From positions 620,001 through 684,000 of the forward strand of contig CAVTJG010000009.1 of the NCBI GenBank assembly GCA_963735025.1: DNA of 64,000 nt, written 5' to 3'. The position numbers and the translations under genes were made by a program. Within the stretch, counting starts at the first letter, position 1. Each line of letters opens with the position of its first letter. Positions 17,527 through 27,276 of this stretch are shown one piece after another. The DNA comes from JAABRB01 sp963735025 (GTDB lineage: Bacteria; Pseudomonadota; Gammaproteobacteria; Burkholderiales; SG8-39). A model generated the notes under the pieces. It worked only from the letters and a program-made list of their open reading frames with translations, was not told the origin of the DNA and searched no databases.

Positions 17527-18534
17527 ATGCAGCATATCGACCTCGTCCCCATCTGGACCGCCATCCTCGCGGTTGGCGTCTTCATGTACGTTTTCCTCGA
17601 CGGCTTCGACCTCGGCGTAGGCATCCTCTTCCCCTTCGCGCGCGACGATGCGGCACGCACGCTGATGATGAATTCGGTCGCACCGGTATGGGACGGCAAC
17701 GAGACGTGGCTCATCCTTGGCGGCGCCGGATTGCTCGCCGCTTTTCCCCTCGCGTTCGCAATCATCATTCCGGCGCTCTATTTCCCGATCCTGCTGATGC
17801 TCCTCGGCCTGATCTTCCGGGGCGTGGCATTCGAGTTTCGGCACAGGGCGGGGCCGGCGCAGCACTGGTGGGACAAAGCATTCTTCTGGGGATCGCTCAT
17901 CGCGACGTTCGCGCAGGGCATGGTGCTCGGCAACTACATCGAGGGTTTCGAGGTGTCCGGGCGTCACTTTGCGGGCACGAGCTTCGATTTTCTCCGCCCC
18001 TTCGCCCTCATGACGGGCATCGGACTTGTCTTCGGCTATGGCCTGCTCGGTGCGACGTGGCTCGTGCTGAAGACCGAAGGCGATCTCCAGGGTTGGGCGC
18101 GCGGCCGGGCGCGATTCTTCCTGATCGGGGTGCTGGCGTTCATCGCCGTGGTGAGCATCTGGACGCCGTTCCTGAAGCCCTATATCGCGGATCGCTGGTT
18201 TTCCTGGCCGAACATCGCTTTCCTCGCGCCGGTTCCCGTCGTGACCGGGCTGATCGTGCTGGCCCTGTGGCACGGACTGCGCCGCGACCGCGACGTCCTG
18301 CCGTTCGTGTGTGCGCTCGGGCTGTTCGCGATGTGCTACCTCGGCCTCGGCGTGAGCGTGTGGCCGTACGTGGTTCCGCACACGATCACGCTGTGGGAGG
18401 CGGCGGCATCAGAAAAGTCGCAGGCGTTCCTGCTGATCGGAACGCTCTTTCTGCTGCCCATCGTGCTGATGTACACCGGCTGGTCGTACTTCGTGTTTCG
18501 CGGCAAGGTGCGATCGGAGATGGGATATCACTGA
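17527..18534 (+). CDS. cioB: Cytochrome bd-type quinol oxidase subunit II
   Basis: 335 residues from MQHIDLVPIWTAILAVGVFM. FLDGFDLGVGILFPFARDD, VAPVWDGNETWLILGGAGLL and AFFWGSLIATFAQGMVLGNY are standard CydB/CioB motifs; eight or nine helices are predictable. GGGAG precedes the ATG. No cydX/DUF2474 small-subunit ORF could be recognised after the stop, although such a peptide often follows cioAB. The convergent pqi operon ends 66 bases downstream. Confidence 0.96.
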   Translation: MQHIDLVPIWTAILAVGVFMYVFLDGFDLGVGILFPFARDDAARTLMMNSVAPVWDGNETWLILGGAGLLAAFPLAFAIIIPALYFPILLMLLGLIFRGVAFEFRHRAGPAQHWWDKAFFWGSLIATFAQGMVLGNYIEGFEVSGRHFAGTSFDFLRPFALMTGIGLVFGYGLLGATWLVLKTEGDLQGWARGRARFFLIGVLAFIAVVSIWTPFLKPYIADRWFSWPNIAFLAPVPVVTGLIVLALWHGLRRDRDVLPFVCALGLFAMCYLGLGVSVWPYVVPHTITLWEAAASEKSQAFLLIGTLFLLPIVLMYTGWSYFVFRGKVRSEMGYH

Positions 18535-18599
18535 AGAGACCTCCGGCGGCGGGGTATCAGTGACGAGCCATCCCTGACCGGAAAGATCGGGCCGGTTCG

Positions 18600-19208
18600 T
18601 CAGCCTCCGCCGTTGAGCGACCGGATGGCGGCTGCGATGTCCTCGCTCGACTCGGGCGAGCGCCTGACTGTGCGCGGCGACGAGCGCGTCGTAGCCCGCG
18701 CCGGCCGGCTGCACGATCGCGCTGCGGCCGTTTCGAATCGTTTTTCCGGACGCGTTTTCGATCGTCCACAGAATGTCGACGTCGGCCGAATTGCCCAGCT
18801 TCGACTCGAAGCGCACGACGTTCAGCGCGACCCGATACTCCGGAGATCCCCCGACCACTCCGGGCGCCGCAGCGATTCGCGACGTATCCGAGCAGCCTGC
18901 GCAGGTTTTCCGCGACTGCCTGGGCAATGCCGCTCGCGAGCGGCTCCGCCCAGCGATGAAATTCGTCGCGTGCGACCTGGTTGGCCGAGATCTGCAATGC
19001 GAGCTGTGGGCGATCGACTGTTTCGGGAATGGTCACTGGTCCGATGCTCACGCCGTAGCTCGGCCCAGTAGTCGATGCCGATGCCGATGCCGATGGCGTT
19101 GCGGTAGCAGTCAGGGTGTAGAAACTGGAGGGCGGGGAGCTGGCGCACCCGGCGAGCGAAAGCGCTGCCGCCGCGAACGCTCGCGGCGATCCAGCGAGGG
19201 CCGATCAT
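18600..19208 (-). pseudogene. pqiC: PqiC-like (ABC-type transport auxiliary) lipoprotein, three apparent +1 frameshifts
   Basis: Starts MIGPRWIAA at 19208, overlapping the pqiB stop. The lipobox LSLAGC appears one frame later, followed by SIGPVTIPETVDRPQLALQI and EFHRWAEPLASGIAQAVAEN. The frame then changes again near 18890 (EYRVALNVVRFES, DVDILWTIENASGK) and again near 18650, giving a natural end DIAAAIRSLNGGG at 18600-18602. Each change equals one extra base. Corrected, this is a PqiC/YmbA-type lipoprotein of about 200 residues that anchors the PqiB barrel tunnel to the outer membrane. A hexanucleotide repeat GATGCC (about 19073-19091) encodes Ser-Ala repeats after the lipobox. Confidence 0.72.
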
Positions 19209-20848
19209 GGCTTCTCCTCCGCGCGCTTTCCGCGAATCAGGGATTCGGGGTGGCGCTCGAGATAGTCGGTCAGCACCGCGCAGCGACCTTGACGCGCGCG
19301 TGATCTCGCGCAGTGCCTGACGCGCATCTTCCTGCAGCGGGGAATCGCTTGCCATGACCTTCCGGCGGCTGCAATGGCACGCTTGGCCTCGACCAGCGCG
19401 TCCTTTGCTTCGGGCGTCAGCTCCGTATCGACCCGCTGCACGAGCTGCTCCGCGGCCTTCAGCGCGCTATCGAGCTGCCGCAAGGCGACCTGCAGGTCCT
19501 TCGCGATGGTCTCGAACGGAATCTTGTCGAGCTTGTCCACGACGCTCGTCAGCGTTGTCTCCAGGTTCGCCAGGCTGCCGGGCACCGTCGGGATGGATCG
19601 GCGGAGCGGCGGTCCAGTCGACCCGCGCGGGCTTGCGCGTGCGGAAAGAAATCGAGCGCCACGAAGAGCTGACCCGTAAGCAGGCTTCCTGTGCGCAGTT
19701 GCGCACGCATCCCGCGCGGGACCATCGAATCCACTACCTCGCGGCGCTCGATCTCACTGAGCGTCATGGTGCTCCGCAACTCGCGCCGCTGGAGTCGGTC
19801 GGGGTAGAGGCGCACGAGGACTGGGATGCGCACCGTCTTCGTCGCGCGATCGAACTCGATGTCGACACTGTGTACCTCGCCCAGATTCACGCCGCGAAAG
19901 TCCACCGGGGCACCCTTCTCGAGTCCACGGACGGATTCGCTGAAATACAGGACGAAGGTGTGAAATCCGGACGTCGAAGGCGCAAACGCGGCCGCCCGCG
20001 AGGCGAACAGCTCGAAGGAGGCTTCCGCATCCGCAGGGGCCGACAAGGGCGCGTCCGGGAGCGTCTCGAACGCCAGTCCCCCGATCAGGATCGAGACCAG
20101 TGACTGGGTGTCGAGCTTGACGCCGCTCGCATTGAGCGTGAGATCGACGCCGCTCGCCTGCCAGAACCGCGAGTTGTAGTTCACGTACTGGTCGTAGGGC
20201 GCGTCGACGAAGACTTTCACGGTAACCCCTTGGCCGTCCTTGTCCAGGCTGAATGCGACGACGCGACCGACCTCTACCCGCCGGAAATAGACCGGCGTTC
20301 CCACTTCCAGTGATCCGAGATCTGCGCCGCGCAGGACGAACTGGCGCCCGGGCACGCCTGGCGTCACGGCGGGCGGCACTTCGAGTCCCTTGAAGTCCCG
20401 CTGGCTGTCCTCGGCTTTGCCGGCGTCCATGCCGATAAATGTGCCACCGAGCAAGGTGCTCAGGCCGCTGACGCTGCCGCCCGCGATGCGCGGCCGTACC
20501 ACCCAGAACTGGGTGTCGCTGCGCAGAAAACTCTCCGCATCCTTCGCCATTCTCGCGCGCACCAGGACGTGCTCGCGGTCTTCACTGATGGAGAGGGTCG
20601 TCACCTGGCCGACGTCCACGCTCTTGTACTTGATCTTCGTCTTCCCTGCCTCGATGCCTTCCGCGCTCTTGAACGTGACCGTGATATCCGGTCCGCGCTC
20701 CAGCAGCGCATGCACCGCCAGCCACGCGCCGATCGCCGCGGCGACGATGGGCACCAGCCAGACGATCGAAGGCGCCCAGCGGTGCGGCGCCACCGCGATG
20801 GCCTCCGGCAGGTCGGTCGGTTCCTCTTTCGGTCGGCGGCTCAGCCAT
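19205..20848 (-). pseudogene. pqiB: PqiB-type MCE-domain lipid transport protein, several apparent frameshifts
   Basis: ATG at 20848 overlaps the pqiA stop (ATGGCTGA), but one extra base near 20826-20836 puts the body in the next frame: LPEAIAVAPHRWAPSIVWLV, then a single TM helix and three MCE repeats (RGPDITVTFKSAEGIEAGKT; LEVGTPVYFRRVEVGRVVAF; LEKGAPVDFRGVNLGEVHSV). Further frame changes fall near 19632, 19600, 19358 (one base missing) and 19279. The corrected C-terminus is a helical region (LANLETTLTSVVDKLDKIPF) ending LIRGKRAEEKP. PqiB forms a syringe-like tunnel for phospholipids between the membranes. The core through ~19640 is intact. Confidence 0.85.
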
Positions 20849-21467
20849 GGGGCTCGTCGATGGGATCCCAGATCAGGCGCGGATCGAAGCTCAGCGAAGC
20901 AAGCATGGTCAGCACCACCACCGCTCCGAAAGCCACCGCGCCGGGGCCGGCCTGGACGGTCGCGAGTCCCTGCAAATGCACCAGCGCGACGAGCACGGTC
21001 ACGACGTAGATGTCCAGCATGGACCAGCGCCCGACCAACTCGATCACGCGATAGAGCCGGGTGCGCTCCTGCGGTCGCCATGCGGTGCGACGCTGGGTCG
21101 AGACGACTAGCACAGTCAGCGCGATGATCTTGAGGAGCGGCACCGTGATACTGGCGGCGAAGACCACGATGGCGAGCGGCCAGGAGCCCGAGGTCCAGAG
21201 ATAAGCCACGCCACTCAGGATGGTGTCCTCTTGCGAGCCGAACAGCGTGGTCGTCTGCATGACTGGCAAAGCGTTTGCCGGCACATAAAGCAACGCCGCC
21301 GCGATCAGTAGCGCCCAGGTGCGCCCGATGCTGTAGGGCTTGCGCGAATGGAGCGGCGCGCCACACCGTCCGCACGCAGCGTGCCCGCCCGCCTTCGGCG
21401 ATCGGGAGACGAGCCCGCAAACGTGGCAGGCGAGCAGGCCGAGCCGAAGGGTTGTCGCGTCGCTCAT
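20841..21467 (-). CDS. pqiA: Paraquat-inducible protein A-like membrane protein (second half-size PqiA)
   Basis: 208 residues from MSDATTLRLGLLACHVCGLV. It has a zinc-ribbon CxxC pair (CHVCG..CGRCG) and four TM segments with the PqiA signature YVPANALPVMQTTTLFGSQE and SWPLAIVVFAASITVPLLKI. E. coli PqiA has two such halves in one chain; here they are two coupled genes (ATGA overlap with the upstream one). Inner-membrane partner of the MCE protein. Confidence 0.9.
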   Translation of the reverse strand: MSDATTLRLGLLACHVCGLVSRSPKAGGHAACGRCGAPLHSRKPYSIGRTWALLIAAALLYVPANALPVMQTTTLFGSQEDTILSGVAYLWTSGSWPLAIVVFAASITVPLLKIIALTVLVVSTQRRTAWRPQERTRLYRVIELVGRWSMLDIYVVTVLVALVHLQGLATVQAGPGAVAFGAVVVLTMLASLSFDPRLIWDPIDEPHG

Positions 21468-22081
21468 TCGGGCACCTGAGTCCGTGTCCAGAGCTCGCGC
21501 GCATCGACCGACGCGAGCCAGGCTGCCATGACCACCATGAGCGCGCCGAAGGACCAGAACGCCGTCCCGATGACCACGGTCGCGAATCCGCCAAGCTTTA
21601 CCAGCGAGACCAGCAGACCGAGCATGAAAACCTCCACCATCCCCCACGGCCGCAATGCATGCATCAGGCGGTTGACCGGCGCGAAAAGGCGTGGCACGCG
21701 TCCGAGCCGCAGCGGCAGGACGAGATAGAGCATGCCGGCGAGCTCGACGGCCGGCACGATGACCGTCGTGACGAGCACCAGTCCGGCGACCAGCGGCTTC
21801 TCCTGCCGGTAAAGCGCCGCCACGGCCCCCAGCAGGGTGGTGGCATCCTTTTGACCCTGGAATTCGAGTGCGACGATCGGAAACGAATTGGCGATCGCAA
21901 GCAGGATCAGCGCGGTGAGTGTGAGCGCTACCGCGCGATCGAGGTTTGCGCCGGGGTTCCGATAGAGTGCGCCACCGCAACGCCGGCAGCGTGCCACGCC
22001 CCCCGGCGCAAGCGCCGTTTCACGATGCAGCAGGTCGCACTGGTGGCAGGCGACGAGCGGCTGCGGCGCGAGGGTCATCAT
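21464..22081 (-). CDS. pqiA: Paraquat-inducible protein A-like membrane protein (first half-size PqiA)
   Basis: 205 residues starting MMTLAPQPLVACHQCDLLHR. Two CxxC motifs (CHQC, CRRC) form the rubredoxin-like zinc ribbon before four TM helices; LLAIANSFPIVALEFQGQKD and PAVELAGMLYLVLPLRLGRV are the conserved PqiA elements. It opens the minus-strand operon pqiA1-pqiA2-pqiB-pqiC, whose genes all overlap by a few bases. Confidence 0.9.
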   Translation of the reverse strand: MMTLAPQPLVACHQCDLLHRETALAPGGVARCRRCGGALYRNPGANLDRAVALTLTALILLAIANSFPIVALEFQGQKDATTLLGAVAALYRQEKPLVAGLVLVTTVIVPAVELAGMLYLVLPLRLGRVPRLFAPVNRLMHALRPWGMVEVFMLGLLVSLVKLGGFATVVIGTAFWSFGALMVVMAAWLASVDARELWTRTQVPE

Positions 22082-22124
22082 CGCATGCAGATTAACAGAC
22101 CCGCCACGACCGCTGCACGCTTGC

Positions 22125-22838
22125 CTATGTCGCGCCGATCCCCGTCAGCTCGAGGACGGAGTCGTTGATGACCTGGAAGTCCCCGTAGAAATCTTCCCGA
22201 CGGGACAGCGCAATCGCATTGATCGTGGGGACGTACCACACGGTTTCCCGGCTGCTGCCGCGCGCACTGGCCGCATCGGTATCCCGCCACACGATCGTGA
22301 GATCGACGCGCACGGCCGTGAATGTCCCTGCGGGCACCGTGATGCGATCCCAGCCGCCGACACTCCCGTTCACCTGCTGGCGCAGGGTGCCGAACTGCTT
22401 CGGCGGGACGTCGCTCTTGACCACGTCGGCCTGCCAGGACTTGCCGATGAACAGAGGGAACGAGAACCGCGGAAACGCCGGCGTGAACGAAAGATTGTAG
22501 GTCCGTACCGGATTCAGATTCCGGTTGTAGAACGCGGTCACGACGCCGCCTTGCTGCCATTCCTCGCGGATCGCGTAGCCAGTATCGGTGACGCCCGTAA
22601 TGTGAAACTGCCCGCGGTTGGTCTCGAGACCGGTGAGCTGATCGCGCTGGATGTAAGCCCACCAGTCTCCCGTGCGCAGGGTCGGTGCGGGAACCTGGTC
22701 GGGCATCTCGGCCGGCGCAACGGGAAGAATGTTTGCGCTGCGGAGCGCGGAACGTCCGCCCGCGCAACCGGCCAGCGCCACGAGCGCGCTCGCCAGGAAG
22801 GTGCGACGGGAGAGACTGGTGAGTACGACATCGCGCAC
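22125..22838 (-). CDS. Predicted lipoprotein of unknown function with Tat-like signal
   Basis: 237 residues from a GTG at 22838, with AAAGGAA 8 bases upstream. The N-terminus LSRRTFLASALVALAGC combines a twin-arginine-like motif and a lipobox. The body is beta-rich (LRTGDWWAYIQRDQLTG, GRFSFPLFIGKSWQ-like region, GGWDRITVPAGTFTAVRVDL, TVWYVPTINAIAL). The 'GTF-AVRV' pattern resembles DUF3108-type or similar secreted proteins, but I do not assign a family. It is separated from pqiA1 by 43 bases and could be its upstream neighbour in the operon. Confidence 0.65.
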   Translation of the reverse strand: MRDVVLTSLSRRTFLASALVALAGCAGGRSALRSANILPVAPAEMPDQVPAPTLRTGDWWAYIQRDQLTGLETNRGQFHITGVTDTGYAIREEWQQGGVVTAFYNRNLNPVRTYNLSFTPAFPRFSFPLFIGKSWQADVVKSDVPPKQFGTLRQQVNGSVGGWDRITVPAGTFTAVRVDLTIVWRDTDAASARGSSRETVWYVPTINAIALSRREDFYGDFQVINDSVLELTGIGAT

Positions 22839-22930
22839 GGGGCGGATTCCTTTCCAGGGCGACGGGTATCTTGCAGAGAAGACCGACAATTATAGGCGGG
22901 CGGAGAAATTCGTTTTCGGGACGGGGTGCC

Positions 22931-24886
22931 TTACTTGAATACCAGGCTCAGGCTCGGCACTGCCACGAGCAGTGCCACCACCATGAGCATCACGATCACG
23001 AACGGAAAGGCGCCGGCGAAGATGTCGTTGATCGTGATGCGACGGTCGTCCAGCGTGGACTTGACCACGTAGCAGGATATGCCGAAGGGAGGCGTGAGCA
23101 GACCGATCTCCACTGCCACCACGGAAACCACGCCGAACCAGACGAGATCGCCGCCCAGCTTCGCTACGACGGGAAGCACGAACGGGAGCGTGATCACCAT
23201 GATGGAAACCGAATCGAGGATCGTGCCGAGCAGGACCACGACAATCAGATACAGCACGATGAAACTGTAGAGTCCGAGCTCCGCGGCGATTGCGAAGGCG
23301 CTCATTTGTTGCGGCAGGTTCGACATGGCGAGCATTTGCCCGAACACGCGTGCGCCGAGGAGCAGAAAGAGCACGGACACGGTCACGTATCCGGTCTCGA
23401 CCATGGTTTCCCAGAGCTTTCGACGGGTGAGCTTCCTGCGCACTAGCGCGATGACCAGTGCGCCGAGCGCGCCGCCGGCGCCCGCTTCGGTGGGCGTGAA
23501 GATGCCGCCGTAGATTCCCCCGAGAACGACGAAAACGAGCGCGAAGATCGGTGTGAGCTTGATCACCGCACTTTTCACGCTCTCCGCCTGTTCGTGCTCT
23601 TTCACCACCGAGCCCCCGACGAACGACGGCCAGAAGATCGCGAGCAGCACGATCAGTAACGCCATGGCGGCGGCTAGGATGAGGCCCGGGACAATTGCCG
23701 CGAGAAAGAGGTGTCCCACCGATTGCTCGGCGAGGAAACCGTAGACGATGAGCAAGAGGCTGGGCGGGATCAGCATGCCGAGGACCGACGATCCTGCGAC
23801 AACGCCAACCGAAAATCGCGGGGTGTAGCCGTGACGCAGCATCTCCGGCGTCGCGATCTTGGTAAACACCGCTGCCGAGGCAATTGACGAGCCGGTGATC
23901 GACGCGAAAATCGCATTCGCCGCGACGGTGGCGACGCCGAGGCCGCCTTTCACGCGACGCAGTAACCAGCGGGCAATGTCGAAAGTGTCGCGACCGACAT
24001 CCGACACGCTGACGAGCAGCCCCATCAGCACAAAGAGCGGCACCACACCGAAAAAATAATTTCTCAGGTACTCGGTCGAGGTGCGCGACAGCACCCGCAT
24101 GCCGAGCTCCGGGTCACCGCGAATGATCCAGATGCCGCAGAAACCAAGCACGATCATCGCCACGCCGATCGGCATGCCGGCATAGATGAGCACCAGTAGA
24201 CACGCGATGGCAAAGATTCCGACCTGAATACTGGAAAGGCCGCTGCCGACGATCAGCGAGGCGATCGCGGCGAGGACCACGAAGAGCGCGAACGCCAGCC
24301 AGCCGCGACGATGCCCGGGCAGAGGACGGACGAACGCGCTCCATACGCGCTGCGCCGACCCGAGCAGCAGGAACGCGTACTCGACCGCGGTTACCGCCGC
24401 GCCCAATACGATCACGGCCAGAAACGGCCAGATGATGAACGTGAAATCCCCCGGCGTTCCGGTGACCTCGTTCGTGGTCCAGGCCCGCTCGAGCTTGGGC
24501 CAGGTGCCGTAGGTGATCGTGGCGAATACCGACATCCCGAGGAGGTTGTACAGCGAATCGAAGAAGAAACCGGCCGCGGGGCGCGTCGCTTCCAGGCGTT
24601 CGATGAAAATGTCGGCGCGGGTGAAGCGCCCGACATGCAGGGTGTTCGCGAACTGCATGAACACTGCAGTGACGATCGAGTAGCCGACCATCTCGGCCAC
24701 TCCGCGGATCGGGGCGTTGAACACGTAGCGGCCGACGACGTCTGCGCAGATGAGGAACATCAGGCAGAAGACCCAGAACGTGCCGACGCTGTTCATGCCG
24801 AGCGTCAGGGCGCCGAAGCCCTTCGCGATGGACGCGATGGATCCCGCCGCCCGCTGTCCGGCCGGCGCCGCGTGAAGCAGTGTCAT
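22931..24886 (-). CDS. TRAP transporter fused permease (DctQ-DctM)
   Basis: 651 residues. The first ~190 are a DctQ-like four-helix unit (MFLICADVVGRYVFNAPIRG). The rest is the DctM large subunit: AGMPIGVAMIVLGFCGIWII, LFVLMGLLVSVSDVGRDTFD, ANAIFASITGSSIASAAVFT, GVVAGSSVLGMLIPPSLLLI and LLTPPFGISCYVVKSTL. TRAP systems import organic acids with a Na+ or H+ gradient. Its receptor is the next gene upstream (24943). Substrate not predictable from sequence. Confidence 0.93.
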   Translation of the reverse strand: MTLLHAAPAGQRAAGSIASIAKGFGALTLGMNSVGTFWVFCLMFLICADVVGRYVFNAPIRGVAEMVGYSIVTAVFMQFANTLHVGRFTRADIFIERLEATRPAAGFFFDSLYNLLGMSVFATITYGTWPKLERAWTTNEVTGTPGDFTFIIWPFLAVIVLGAAVTAVEYAFLLLGSAQRVWSAFVRPLPGHRRGWLAFALFVVLAAIASLIVGSGLSSIQVGIFAIACLLVLIYAGMPIGVAMIVLGFCGIWIIRGDPELGMRVLSRTSTEYLRNYFFGVVPLFVLMGLLVSVSDVGRDTFDIARWLLRRVKGGLGVATVAANAIFASITGSSIASAAVFTKIATPEMLRHGYTPRFSVGVVAGSSVLGMLIPPSLLLIVYGFLAEQSVGHLFLAAIVPGLILAAAMALLIVLLAIFWPSFVGGSVVKEHEQAESVKSAVIKLTPIFALVFVVLGGIYGGIFTPTEAGAGGALGALVIALVRRKLTRRKLWETMVETGYVTVSVLFLLLGARVFGQMLAMSNLPQQMSAFAIAAELGLYSFIVLYLIVVVLLGTILDSVSIMVITLPFVLPVVAKLGGDLVWFGVVSVVAVEIGLLTPPFGISCYVVKSTLDDRRITINDIFAGAFPFVIVMLMVVALLVAVPSLSLVFK

Positions 24887-24942
24887 GGGTGAACGATAGC
24901 GACCCGACGAGCCGAAGAGGCCCGCCGGTCAGGTTGCGCCGT

Positions 24943-26016
24943 TCAGAGTCCCTTGTCCCACTCGCGCAGCGGCTTCGCGCCGTTCTTGCGCGCTTCCTCC
25001 ATGAAGATCTTCAGCACCTGGCGTCCGGGTTCACCATTGCGTTTGACCCATTCGGCTCCCATGTCGGGAAGCGCGTTCGCCCACTTCTGGCGTTCCGCCT
25101 CCGGGAGCTCCGAGATCTTGACGTTCGGATTCTTGGCAAGCGCGGCCCAGGCGGCCGCTTCGCGCTGGGCGGTGATGTTGTTCGTCATCTCCGCATACTC
25201 GCGCCCGAGGCCCTTGAACAGCACTTTCATATGCGGTGGCAACTTGTCCCAGGTGTCCTTGTTCATCGCCAGGGCGCCCGCGAACACCGCGCCCGTGTCG
25301 ACCTTGGTGATATAGGGGGCCACCTCGTGCAGCTTGAATGGCAGCACGCCGGTGATCAGGATGAGCGCGCCGTCCGCCACGCCGGTCTGCAGCATGTTGT
25401 AGAAGCCCGGCAGGCCCGCGTCGACCGGGGTCGCGCCCGATCCCTGCAGGCGGGCTGCGATCGCGCCCGGCGCGATCAGCTTCTTGCCCTTGAGGTCCTC
25501 GAACTTCGTGACCGGGAACTTGGTGACCAGATGGTACGTGTCGGCAATCTCCGCCCCGAGGTAGACCGTGTTGTTCTTGGTCCATTCCGCGTTGAACGCC
25601 GGAACCGTCTCGATCAGCTTGTCCTGGATCTTCGCCATGTTGCGGAAGTCGCCCGTCACGAAGGGCATGTAGTACGCGACGTTCTGCAGCGGCTGTTTGG
25701 CCGGCTCCCAAAGCGATCCGACCCAGCCAATGTCCGCGAGCCCGTCGCCCACGCCTTCGAGCGTGTTGTTGAAGTCGTAGAGCGCGCCAGCGTAGGCCTC
25801 GGTCCAGATGATCCGATCGGGGATGCCGACCTGCTGGAGGATCTTGTTCGAGTCCGGAACGATCAGCACTTTCAGCGGAATCGTCCACGGCAGCACCGGC
25901 GGATGGCTCGAGCCCATGGTCATTTTGTAATCCGTGGCGCTTGCCGGGACAGCCGTCAGGGCCAGCATCACTGCGGCCGCCATGGCTCCCGTGGTCGTGC
26001 GTATGGTTCTAGTCAT
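24943..26016 (-). CDS. TRAP transporter periplasmic substrate-binding protein (DctP family)
   Basis: 357 residues from MTRTIRTTTGAMAAAVMLAL (signal peptide ending PASA), chosen over an ORF start at 26061 because AAGGAGGAGG lies just upstream. DctP hallmarks are TEAYAGALYDFNNTLEGVGD, VTKFEDLKGKKLIAPG and EVAPYITKVDTGAVFAG. It supplies ligand to the fused permease 56 bases downstream. The MetE-core gene 78 bases upstream is on the same strand and may be co-transcribed. Confidence 0.92.
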   Translation of the reverse strand: MTRTIRTTTGAMAAAVMLALTAVPASATDYKMTMGSSHPPVLPWTIPLKVLIVPDSNKILQQVGIPDRIIWTEAYAGALYDFNNTLEGVGDGLADIGWVGSLWEPAKQPLQNVAYYMPFVTGDFRNMAKIQDKLIETVPAFNAEWTKNNTVYLGAEIADTYHLVTKFPVTKFEDLKGKKLIAPGAIAARLQGSGATPVDAGLPGFYNMLQTGVADGALILITGVLPFKLHEVAPYITKVDTGAVFAGALAMNKDTWDKLPPHMKVLFKGLGREYAEMTNNITAQREAAAWAALAKNPNVKISELPEAERQKWANALPDMGAEWVKRNGEPGRQVLKIFMEEARKNGAKPLREWDKGL

Positions 26017-26094
26017 ACTCGCCTCCTCCTTCGTTCGTTGAATGACAGTTCTTCCCATCACCGTCTGACCGCGGTTTGAATCCGAATCAGTGTA

Positions 26095-27276
26095 TCAGCC
26101 TGCTTCCACCATCGAGTAGCGCTCGTCTGCCGCGAGACAAAGCGCTTCGGGCAGTCCGAGCTCGCGCCGAACGATGTTGGTGCCTTGCACGATCGAGACC
26201 ATCTTGTGGAACGCGTGGCGGCGGCTCATGCCCTCGCGCCCCATGCCGCAGTCGGTGGCGGCGATCAGCCGTTCGGCCGGAATGTGCTTCAGCGCGCTGC
26301 GGAGCGTGGCGGCGACCATCTCGGGCGTCTCGACCTGCAGCGTGTGATGGTCGACCACGCCGATCGCGACCTTGTGCTTCTTGATGCCCTTTCCGATCGC
26401 TTCCAGATCCATCCCGTCCGTGCTGCAGCATTCGAAGGTGATCACGTCGGCATCCACACGGCTGAGCGCTTCAAGCGCCGGCTGGTAGCTCGGCTGGGTG
26501 TCGAAGATCCGCTGCCCGGCCGGGTTGCCCCAGCAGGTGTGGCACCACACTTCGGTCTTGCCGCGCAGCCCGCGAACGGTGTTGTTGAAGACTTCGACCA
26601 TGAAGTCCGGATTGAGCACCTTGTCGACGAGTCCCTTGGCCGCGAGCAGGTGGATCTGCGGCTCTTCCATCTGGATCACCGGGCAACCGGCGTCGGCGAG
26701 CTCGACGAGCTCCGCATTCAGCGCGTCGCTGATCGCCATGATCGTCTTGCGCAGGTCCTTGTAATGGAAATCGCGCACTGCCATCGCCACGAGTTCCGCG
26801 GTGATCGTGCCGAACTTGACCGGGCGCGTCGTCATGCGCTGCGCAGCTTTCCAGATCGACGTGTACTGCAGCGTGCCACGGCCGACCGGACCGACCAGGT
26901 CCGGCATGATCCGCGCCTCGAGAATGTCGTGCAGGATGTGGCCGCGCTTGTGGGGCATTCCGGCGCGCCCACCCTTGGCGGTATAGGCGTACGCACCCGA
27001 AAAGCCGTCCATGCGCAGCGCCGGGTAGGAGAACCAGTTGTGTCCGCCGACGTCGGCGTCGAATCGGCAGTCACCGTCGGTCACGATATCCAGCCCAGCG
27101 GTTTCCTGGTCGCGAATGTAGGCGGAAACCGCGTCCAGATACTGCTCGCGGTAGAACTTGTCCACCATCGCTTCGCGGAAATTTCGCCTACCCAGATTCT
27201 CCGTGTACCAGCTGGGCCGCGGCAGCGAGCCGATGATGGTGGTGGGAAGGACAATTCCGGCCGTTGCGGTGTACAT
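26095..27276 (-). CDS. MetE catalytic-domain protein (cobalamin-independent methionine synthase-like)
   Basis: 393 residues from MYTATAGIVLPTTIIGSLPR. It corresponds to the C-terminal catalytic barrel of MetE only; the N-terminal half is absent. Zn-ligand motifs are retained: EVWCHTCWGNP (His-x-Cys) and IAATDCGMGRE (Cys); GLDIVTDGDCRFDADV and GCPVIQMEEPQ are also family features. Such core-only proteins often act as methyltransferases on substrates other than homocysteine, in some cases demethylating degradation intermediates; that role is inference. A second paralogue lies at 45716-46831. The start is set before the homology rather than at 27357. Confidence 0.85.
   Translation of the reverse strand: MYTATAGIVLPTTIIGSLPRPSWYTENLGRRNFREAMVDKFYREQYLDAVSAYIRDQETAGLDIVTDGDCRFDADVGGHNWFSYPALRMDGFSGAYAYTAKGGRAGMPHKRGHILHDILEARIMPDLVGPVGRGTLQYTSIWKAAQRMTTRPVKFGTITAELVAMAVRDFHYKDLRKTIMAISDALNAELVELADAGCPVIQMEEPQIHLLAAKGLVDKVLNPDFMVEVFNNTVRGLRGKTEVWCHTCWGNPAGQRIFDTQPSYQPALEALSRVDADVITFECCSTDGMDLEAIGKGIKKHKVAIGVVDHHTLQVETPEMVAATLRSALKHIPAERLIAATDCGMGREGMSRRHAFHKMVSIVQGTNIVRRELGLPEALCLAADERYSMVEAG

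Noticed and set aside
18535..18600. cydX/DUF2474-type small subunit after cioB
   Set aside because: No ORF here gives a single hydrophobic helix with the expected motif before the convergent pqiC end.
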